A model generated the notes under the pieces. It searched no databases and had not been told where the DNA came from. It saw nothing but the letters and a program-made list of their open reading frames with translations. The translations under genes and the position numbers were made by a program. This document shows, piece after piece, positions 53,871-64,000 of a stretch of 64,000 nucleotides of DNA. The DNA is from Anabas testudineus (Eukaryota > Chordata > Actinopteri > Anabantiformes > Anabantidae). The stretch covers positions 19,699,824-19,763,823 of the forward strand of contig NC_046610.1 in assembly GCF_900324465.2 (NCBI RefSeq), read 5' to 3'. How positions within the stretch are numbered: the stretch's first letter is position 1; each line of letters begins with the position of its first letter.

Positions 53871-56312
53871 CTACTGTAGCTGCTTGCTGTGTGAACGCTC
53901 ATGGAATTTAAGCCCCCCACAGTTTCTGAACGACTTCCCACACTGTCCACAGATGTAAGGCTTCTCTCCAGTGTGGATACGGAAGTGCCTGGTCAGTGCC
54001 CCTGAATGGCGGAAACACTTGGAGCACACGGAGCAGGTGTACGGTCTCTCTCCCGTGTGGATGCGAAGGTGTGTTTTGAGGTTCTCCATGCGGTTGAACT
54101 CGCGGTTGCACTCTGTGCAGCGGAAAGGGCTGCAGCCCGGTGGGTAAAGCTGCAGCCTGGGCCTCTTGCTTCCTGCTACAGTCTGCTGACAGCGCTGCTG
54201 GATCTTCTGCTGGCACTGGCCGTAGTGACGCCGCAGCAAGCTGGGCAGGGGGAAGCTCTGACCACAGGACTTGCAAGAGTGGTAGGTGTTGATGTTGTGG
54301 CTGTTGGTGCGCCTGATCCGGACATGGACTCCATAAACCTGTGGGGGGGCTTCAGATACAGGAGCTGGTTCTGCCAGCTGGAAGACGGGGAGGTCGGAGG
54401 AGAGGGATGGAAGATCTGTGTGTGGTGGAAGGCCTGTAGTCACGTTTGGAAGATGAGCTGTAAAAACAAAGACCACAGGTTAAACTGGTATTAAAAACCT
54501 GTGTTGCACATTTAATGTTAACTCAGTACTTTTGGCCACCAGGCACTCAGTGCAGCTTTTTGTCTATGAGCGTCTCACACTTGGATTTGGTTTATCCCAT
54601 TCTTCTGGACAAATCCTGTCATGTCCGAACGAATTGGATGGGAAGTGTGTGTCATCTTCAGACCTGTCCACAGACGTTTTATGGCGTTTAAGGCTGAAAA
54701 GGAGCCAGGCCACTGTGGTCCTGGAAACCCTTGAAACCTTAGAAATGGTTATATACCCTTCTCCTGAGCTGTTGCTCACCACAACATGCGATTGTGGAGG
54801 TGTGAATCATTTTCTGTCCTGAGACACAATGTGTATTGTGGCTCTCATATCCACATTAGTGTGTGAATACTTGTGTAAATAAGATATTTCAGGTATTTAA
54901 TCAAATTAATGACTGCTTTAAGTAAACAAAAAATGTGTTTCACAAAAAGTGAATACTTTCTGAAGCCACTGTATATGATGCAAACTGGTTGTAGAACTGA
55001 ATCATTACAACTTCAGTAAGAAGGATCAGTGCTTTATTGCATTTTATTCTGTTAAACACTTTGGTCAACTTCTGATGCTTATTTAATGTTAATCAATCAG
55101 CTGTTGCCATAAAAGTGACACGTTGTGGATGTGTTCAACACTCACTGTGTTGCTTCTTACCCTGTGCCAGCCTGGTGCAGGACACTTCTGTGTTTGGGTC
55201 TTGCCTCTGAAGATCCAGCACTTCTGGTTTCCACTGCTCCAACAGTTTGGACTGGACTGCAGATATACCCTCCAGATTTAACTCCTCCACTTTGATGGAG
55301 TCCAAACAGCTGTCCTCTTCTGGACCCTCCTGCTTTACTGTAACGTGCTCTGTTGCGGGTTCGTCTGCGCTGAGAAGTGGTGGGGAGTTGTGGTCTTGAG
55401 CTGCTGGGTCTTGACACGGCCAGCTAATGTTTTCTACCTTCACGACACAAACGCGGGAAATTTGCTGAAGGAGCTCTGTAGATAGAAATATCACAGAGTA
55501 CAAACACTGAGCACAGGAAAATAATTTCACATCTTTCAACACTATTCGAGAGTACTAGAAAACAATATATACATTAACAGATCCATGTTACTTCTAAAAT
55601 GTCCAGTTTCATTTCAGCATCAAGGTATGCAGAAGACACAGACTCCTGTCACTATGATGTCACATTCATGATTTTAACATTGCAGCAATTAGATGCCGTT
55701 TGTTTGGATCCTTCTGCTTTACACTGACCTACAACGTATGATGGCAGGAAAGTGATCAAACAGAAAATCTAACTGCTACCCACCCCTTGTACACCCACTA
55801 CCTCGTTCCTTCTCTGGCTCTGAGACAGCATCCTTGACATACTGTACGCTCCCAGCTTGGCCTGATCTCTGCTCTTCATCTCTGCTCATGCGTTTATCTT
55901 GGGGGTCCGGACGCGCAGAATGGGGGTCCCCTCTGCCCCCAGCGCAACTGCGCACACTGGCCACTCTGGGACTGGGACTGACTCGATGAGAATTAGGATG
56001 GAGCTGCTGGTCTGCATGTTTCGTGGCACCGAGGAGCTGCTTTGAAGGTGGAGGGCTGCCACCTCTTCCCCCCGTGCGCGCCGAGTCTAACAAAGCTTCA
56101 GCTCTCTGCAGCCTTTGTTTGAGGGACTCGTTCTCTCGTCGCATCTCCTCATAGTCGTCTCCTGCAGCCTGAGCCACCAGCTTTTTCACCTTCCGAACTG
56201 CGATCTCCACAGCCACTTCAAACGCTCCGTGGATGGCTGCGACAAGCTCCTCTTGCAAAGACAGCGCAGCCTCAGCTCGGCCCGGTTTGGTCCCCGTCAG
56301 CTGCGACTTCAT
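53871..56312 (-). CDS. Coiled-coil/C2H2 zinc-finger protein, unnamed
   Basis: Three exons on the minus strand: 56312-55802, 55475-55161, 54457-53871; in frame, 470 residues. Probably a DNA-binding nuclear regulator. The N-terminus (about 10-95) is helical with SLQEELVAAIHGAFEVAVEI and a heptad-like EEMRRENESLKQRLQRAEAL, a layout seen in many fish-specific C2H2 proteins. It is followed by a Ser/Pro/Arg-rich linker. Exon 2 is acidic and carries two short VKVEN/VKQEG/IKVEE motifs that look like SUMO-acceptor sites. Exon 3 has an atypical first finger (CKSCGQSFPLPSLLRRHYGQC, ending in Cys) and three standard C2H2 fingers with TGERPY/TGEKPY linkers, finishing SHSKQLQ. There is no KRAB, SCAN or BTB domain. 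The start is the first ATG of the frame. I do not recognise a specific orthologue. Confidence 0.8.
54530..54973. mobile_element. Degraded DNA transposon remnant in the zinc-finger gene intron
   Basis: The right end reads GTGAATACTTTCTGAAGCCACTGTA, an inverted form of the TACAGTGGCTTCAGAAAGTA end known from fish Tc1/mariner families. The interior phrase CCCATTCTTCTGGACAAATCC is also typical of such copies. The left terminal repeat is not recognisable. Confidence 0.5.
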
Positions 56313-57600
56313 GATACATTCAAAGACATGAGCTACGTGCGATGCACAAAACAGTCGATAATAAAAATCCTGTGGGGGGGAAACACAATATCTCTGCTAT
56401 GGAGATCTTGTAGCCGTGCAGCCTGTTTACAGGCAAAGCGTGAGCTTTCACTTCCGCCGACAGCGTCTGACGCCTGGTGGTGATGAGGCGGAACTGCACC
56501 CAATTCAAATTTAATTAATCTAATAATAATAATAATAAAAAGAGAAACAGACAAAGTGAACTTGAAAAACTCGAGTTTATTATGGAAACAAAACGCCAAC
56601 ATTGTGGATTTTGGCACAGCATCCCTCATCCACGGGATTTATAATGGTCCAAGTTGGCAAGGATCCAGCCAGCAGGTCCGAGGACAGACAGAGACAACAG
56701 GGTCAGTGCGATCACGGACTCCTGCAGGACAGACAGTGTTGGCAAATGCTGCTCAGACTTTTCTCTTATTTAGCGGAGTTTGTGAACTCACCATTGCGCC
56801 GATGTGATCTTTAGGTGGTTTGCCGGTGACGTAACCTGCCCTCGAGGCAAGAGGCCGTCCAGACCTGAGCAGCCCACAAAACAGCCCGGACAAGTCTGGC
56901 TTGAAACGCTTTTCTGAGTTTGGAGATGAACCCCGCTCTTTAATGAAGCTGACCTGCAGCACACCTGATCAGGGGGTGGGACTTTAAGTTCCCTTCAGGT
57001 GCCGTGGGACAAACCAAAGCCCGAGTTCTGGGCCTGGGTCTGGTTGAGATACATATTTTCTGGTTTCTTATTAGTTAACAGTGAAACTGTTTTTTGTTCG
57101 TGTCTTCGGCTCTTTTGAGTAGACTACATTCTTGCAGCATATGGATCTGTTTCAGAAGAACTGTTTTGAAAAGTGAAAAGTACAATTTAGCACCGTCTCC
57201 ATGTAGAAATGGAAAATAGGCTACTTGAACTGAACTGACATCTATGAAATAGCCAACACAAGACATGATGTAATACAGTTCAACAGTAAACTACTGGAGA
57301 GCAGCAGCACAGCAAGCCTTCAGCTGCAGTCTACAGTTTCATTTCTACTAATCCAACTTGTGCCATTTATTATAGGCCTTAAGGTCAAATAACACACTGA
57401 ACCTAACTTGAATCTATTTGACTCCACTGTAGCCTACAAAGTCTTTCTTTTTTCTAAAGGATGTTCTCTTTTTATTTAGACTGGCTCTTGTTTTGAGGTG
57501 AACACCTTGGTCCTGACGTCATTAATGGATTACTCTTTGATTATTCCTTTAAGTTCCCCTGAGGCTCCACTGACGCACCACCTGGAAGTGGGTCAGCTCA
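56313..57600. other. Divergent upstream region between the zinc-finger gene and avpi1
   Basis: It contains the zinc-finger gene promoter on the left. An ATAATAATAATAAT tract lies at about 56521-56536. No coding sequence supported; the frames at 56556-56814 look random. Confidence 0.4.
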
Positions 57601-57707
57601 GCATTAGTAGGCGTGAAGGTTGTACAGTCTGGATGCTGGTTCAGTAATCAGGCTGCTTGTCTGCCTTCAGTGCACGGTTACAGTTTGACTCATTCAAACA
57701 ACTCAAG
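57600..57707 (+). promoter_or_regulatory. Likely non-coding first exon of avpi1
   Basis: AACAACTCAAG is followed by the donor GTAAGGTGAG at 57708. The matching acceptor (TTCTTTCAG near 58721) precedes the exon with the avpi1 ATG. The 5' limit is a guess. Confidence 0.35.
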
Positions 57708-58766
57708 GTAAGGTGAGCTCTCTCATCTCAATGTTACAGATTAAAATAAGTAAAAGTATTTCTATGTATTGGTTTGTGTAAACTAATCTTTTTTGACCAG
57801 GATACTTTGCATGGAATTACTTTTATAAATCAAGGACGACATTAAATCACACAGAGTTGGTGGTATTGGTGACAAAATGTTGGGAACAAAACATGTGAAT
57901 CGGACTAACTACGAGTTTAACAGCCTGACAGTTTATACTTGTAGGATATGTGTGGTAGAACCGTGTTGATAAAGGAGGCAAGAAGCATCAGCGGAGAGCT
58001 GAAATATACCCATTAATTGATCAGAAGATGTGTTTTTTGATTTGATAATTATTTAAATCATGTTTAATGGAATAAAAAAATCACCTTCTTAAATGTGAAT
58101 CTTCTGTTTGTTTGTTTTCTTTGTCTTTAATATTAAATTAAACATCAGTGGGTTTTGAACTTTGACATTTTACCTCACTGAGAGAAATATTTGGATGTGT
58201 AAACGGTTTTAAAAGTAAGAAAGAGATTCAGTTTGAATCTAAATCAGATCTTCCAGACTGCAGTCAGCTGGTCAGTCCTAATGAATCACAGGGTACAGAT
58301 CTGTGAGTGATTTTAGTCTGTGACCTAAATTATATGTACTGATAACGAAGTCACAAAAAACAACTTAGGAACGTCGCTGAAATCAATCAGTTAATGCAGA
58401 TCAATGACAAAATGCTAATACCTGCTTTTATTACAAGCTGATTAGATTACTGCGATTCAGAACCCTACAAAAAGGATTTCTACTTCTGCAGAGAGATCAC
58501 CCCCCTGCTCGTATCTTCACACTAACTACACTTGCATTTCTTATTATTTACCTATATTAGTGATGGCCCTTTAAGTTCCAATAGCAAAGATTTTAAAAGA
58601 AGTTCTTAAGCTGTGGCGCAATCTTTTGAGGCCGCTTCCTTTGACGTGGCGGAAGGTTTAAGCTCTGCTTGTGGCTGTGATCTCTTTAGTTTGGTCACTT
58701 ACTATTTTCTCTTCTTTCAGCATTCCTGTTCATATTGTCCTGTTGGACGTTCTCCACCTGCACATC

Positions 58767-59985
58767 ATGGCAGAGGCCCCAGCATCCACCTCCACCGAGG
58801 ACAGTCTGCCTATGCAGTGGAAACTTTCCAATCAACGAAGCAGGAAGTCTGGATGCTCCAACATCTTCTCCGGGGTCAACCTACACCAACTGCACAGGCT
58901 GTTCAGAACAGCAGGAGACAGAGACGCCGAACACCGGGCGAGGCTGGTGTGGCGACGCATGGAAGAAGGGGTGGAGAAGGAGGAGGAAGGAGAGGAGATG
59001 GAGGATGAGGCGGGGCTGGCGCAGGCCTTAGTGGGGCTCAGAGTCCGAGCAAGAAACAAGGCAGGTATCCGGGTGGAGGAGTACAGAGACCACAAGTGGC
59101 TCCGGACATCGGGATATCTCAGGTAAGTGTCAAATGGCAAGAAGACAGAAAAATTTAAGAAAGGCTGTGAAAAGTAATGAGGAGATGAGGATTCTCTGAT
59201 GGTAATCTTCTGCTCTCTCCTTATGCAGTGGAGAGGAAAAATATTCAGTCATCAGTTGATCCTCTAGATCCCTCTGTGACTTGAAATGCAGTGTGTAAAG
59301 TGTCATGTGCCTAACGAAGTCAGCATGACCTCACAAGACTGTGTCCTGATCTCTCTGCATACCAGCACACACACACACACACACACAGACACACACACAC
59401 ACAGCCACAACTGTGCTTTCAACATTCCTCACTAAGACGAAATTAGATTAGTTGGAGAAGTAATGAAGCACCACATTATGGCGAAAGAGTGTCGTGACTC
59501 TACAGTACAGGGCAGTGTAGTAAGAAAATGGTGAACAGCAACAATGTTTGGTAATTTTATTGAAAGGGATTTGCATGGAATTTTAAATTCTTCAGACTCC
59601 AATCCCATCACCGTCTTATCTCCAGGCTTTTCCTCTCGTGCCACCATGTGGCTGACATTCATGATTTTCTGTGAACTGTCTGGATGGATGGTCATAAACT
59701 GTGCTACATGCATGTATGTCCCCAGCAGCTTTGTGATCCCTTGAAAGTTTGTAATAGTTTTGCCAAACGCCTCTGTCTTTCAGGTTTGAGGAGCCATTAC
59801 CTGACTACACGTTGGAGGATCAAGAGGCTGACATAACACCCAGTCTGAGGAAATGCCTTTTGCCAAATGAGGAACACATCACAGAGGACCAAAGTACCTT
59901 TAAACCCTCCTCGTGGAGGTTAGGTGTGGCGAGGCAGGAAGGTGCCAGAGACTCTGAACGCTACCTTCACCGCATCCTCCACTAA
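58767..59985 (+). CDS. avpi1: Arginine vasopressin-induced protein 1 homologue
   Basis: Two coding exons, 58767-59122 and 59784-59985, giving 185 residues in frame (human AVPI1 147). AVPI1 (VIP32) is a small intracellular protein induced by vasopressin and linked in mammals to MAPK signalling; its mechanism is unclear. Family features: SGCSNIFSGVNLHQLHRLF, then RTAGDRDAEHRARLVW, corresponding to the mammalian NIFQ...LFQRSGDQLAEERAQIIW block; a basic LRVRARNK stretch; and the terminal YLHRILH (mammals end YLHQIRH). An acidic insert (RMEEGVEKEEEGEEMEDE, about residues 70-87) has no counterpart in the human protein as I recall it. ATG 58767 was chosen because it starts MAEAPASTSTED and follows the acceptor; an upstream in-frame ATG (58671) lies in the intron. 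Position between zfyve27 and pi4k2a supports the name. Confidence 0.85.
59365..59402 (+). repeat. CA microsatellite in avpi1 intron
   Basis: A CACACA run with one GA interruption. Confidence 0.9.
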
Positions 59986-61713
59986 AACCTGACTGGAGTT
60001 TGGAATAACACACAGTGGCAGAAGATGCACTTAAAATGAATTTTTGATTCTGCATCAATGGACACAATTTATTACCATAGTAGCTTCTTCTACCATTTAA
60101 TCTGTGTATTAGACCCCAGTGAACTCTGGTAAACCTGTAAACCTGGTGTGTTGGAGAGGCTGCAGTTTACACAGTTTACAGAATGAACGAGTAACACCAT
60201 ATCTCTTATTACACCAGTGATGTTAAGAGATATGGACTGTTGTGTAATACTGACTTGTTGCACAAAGTAAATACAGTGCATTTTTCAACTCTGTTGGGCA
60301 GCTGGTGCCTGTAAACAGGGGATGTTGGGTTATTGTAATGCTGCATTAAAGTGTAGGAGAACTTTAAGACAACGTTTGAGGTGTCTTTGTATACTAAATA
60401 CTATTAATAATATATTTACACAACTAGAAGACATGGAACAACGTTAACATTCAGCTGGAGATGTTTCTGTGTGTAAGTTCAGTGTTCTCTCCAACACTTC
60501 ACTCCAGTGTGTTCACCAGCTAACTGTCTGCCATTTGGTTCTGACAGCAAATCTGTCGGCAAATCTCTCTCACTAAAAACTGTTACTGGAAAAAATAAAA
60601 CTAAGACTGGCAGGACTGAACCAAGTTGCCCACCATAAAAACCAAAACAATGAGCTGAATTCAACTGAAGCACTCAGTGATTATCTGCAGTTTTTCCATT
60701 AAAAAAAGTGAAAAGAAAAAAGTAATGTCAGACTGGAAACAACTCGCAAACACACACCGTCTGTATTAATGGTATATGTTTTAATTATAATCTATCATTA
60801 AATATTACATACAAATTATACAGTGCATTGTCACATTACATTTCATGTCAGTTCAGTACAGCAGGAAGTTTGTTGTTTACTGAGGTCCGCCAAGCCTGAA
60901 AATGAACAGAAATCAAGACAAATGGGAGCCCCCACCCATACCCACCCTCCATCATTAGTGGGAGAGGACAAATTAGATGAGCCAGTCTTACTTTTTTGAA
61001 CAGTGTCTTTCCTTAACCAACAGTGGCCCCGCTTTCCAATATCACTCCAGATGATTTGCAGAGCCTCCATTAAACAGTCAGGATGTAATGAGTAACCATG
61101 AAACTAGTGTCTTGTGTACAGGCACCCCTGAGTGCCCAGTTGCCAGATCATTAAGACTTAACCACAATGTAGTCTTTTCTTTTTTATTAAAGGGGGCACC
61201 ACTGCTTCACCAGGGCGTTTAACTTAATGATGCAGGTGAATATCAAAAGGCAGAGAGGTATAAGGAAAAAAAAAAAAAAAAAACTTGGAATGCAACAACT
61301 CCCATTCAAAAACTAAAGGACGGGAGATTTTTGACTGGCATGCATGTGTGTGAGCAAACATATGAACCCAGGAGTCCAACAGAAACCTCGGGCGTCTCAC
61401 TGAAATCTTTCTCTCTCATGGAAAAGTACAGAATCTTCATTATTTAGCCACCAATTCTTCACTGACATCCTCACAAGGCACAGAGGCAAACAGGAATCTA
61501 TGTTGTGAAATTCTTCCTCTTTTGGCCTCAACTATCTCCACCCACTCACTCTCTCCCTGTAATCAAAGTATCCTTTAGAAGAGGAGGGAAGGGTGATGAT
61601 ATTTTCTGGTTCCAGGACAGAAACCTGCACTCAGAGATTCTGTCCTCTCTTCCAAACGCAAATCTCACTCCAGCTTCCTGCTGTTCTTTGTCCTTCCCTT
61701 CGCTGTCCCTTTC
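59986..61713. other. Converging 3' UTRs of avpi1 and pi4k2a
   Basis: A possible avpi1 poly(A) signal ATTAAA lies at 60345-60350. A possible pi4k2a signal lies near 61183 (TTTATT on the plus strand, AATAAA on the gene's strand). A poly-A run lies at 61267-61283. No coding sequence seen. Confidence 0.45.

Positions 61714-64000
<2,287 letters not shown>

Noticed and set aside
54006-54494. 162-codon plus-strand frame
   Set aside because: Antisense to the zinc-finger exon. The repeated finger codons keep the opposite strand open by chance.

Overview
This window is vertebrate nuclear DNA, almost certainly from a ray-finned (teleost) fish. It has compact multi-exon genes with GT-AG introns, many CA/GT microsatellites, an L2-clade LINE with the typical fish 3' tail, and several decayed Tc1/mariner transposons. 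No bacterial, organellar or viral coding block is visible.

Layout. 1-224: last exon of a receptor-like gene with a tyrosine-rich cytoplasmic tail. About 615-3700: a decayed, nearly full-length L2-type LINE. 5079-6383: the 3' half (six exons) of a tektin-4 gene whose 5' half is not in the window. 8938-24494: a lysyl oxidase-like gene (loxl4), four SRCR domains plus the catalytic domain, with a non-coding first exon near 7920-8000. 29830-32295 (minus): r3hcc1l. 33455-37331: crtac1, ending before the usual EGF-like module. 39601-41543 (minus): golga7b. 43730-50516 (minus): zfyve27 (protrudin), including a 21-nt microexon next to its FFAT motif. 53871-56312 (minus): an unnamed coiled-coil/C2H2 zinc-finger gene. 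58767-59985: avpi1. 61714-64000 (minus): the 3' part of pi4k2a, which runs off the window.

The series loxl4, r3hcc1l, crtac1, golga7b, zfyve27, avpi1, pi4k2a has the gene order and relative strands that I recall for human chromosome 10q24.2. This independently supports the gene names, especially loxl4 over loxl2 or loxl3. SFRP5 and MARVELD1, which I recall lying within the human block, are not seen here, and the zinc-finger gene lies between zfyve27 and avpi1.

The genes do not form one pathway. loxl4 (collagen/elastin cross-linking) and crtac1 (a secreted matrix protein) are extracellular. golga7b, zfyve27 and pi4k2a act on membranes (palmitoylation, ER-endosome contacts, PI4P synthesis). 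tektin-4 is axonemal. Exon borders were placed by reading splice sites by eye and checking that the reading frame is kept; each complete exon set adds up to a whole number of codons. I found no convincing wholly new system. The most useful leads are the long GHE-repeat linker in loxl4, the microexon/FFAT arrangement in zfyve27, the half tektin-4, the shortened crtac1, and a 44-bp near-perfect palindrome.
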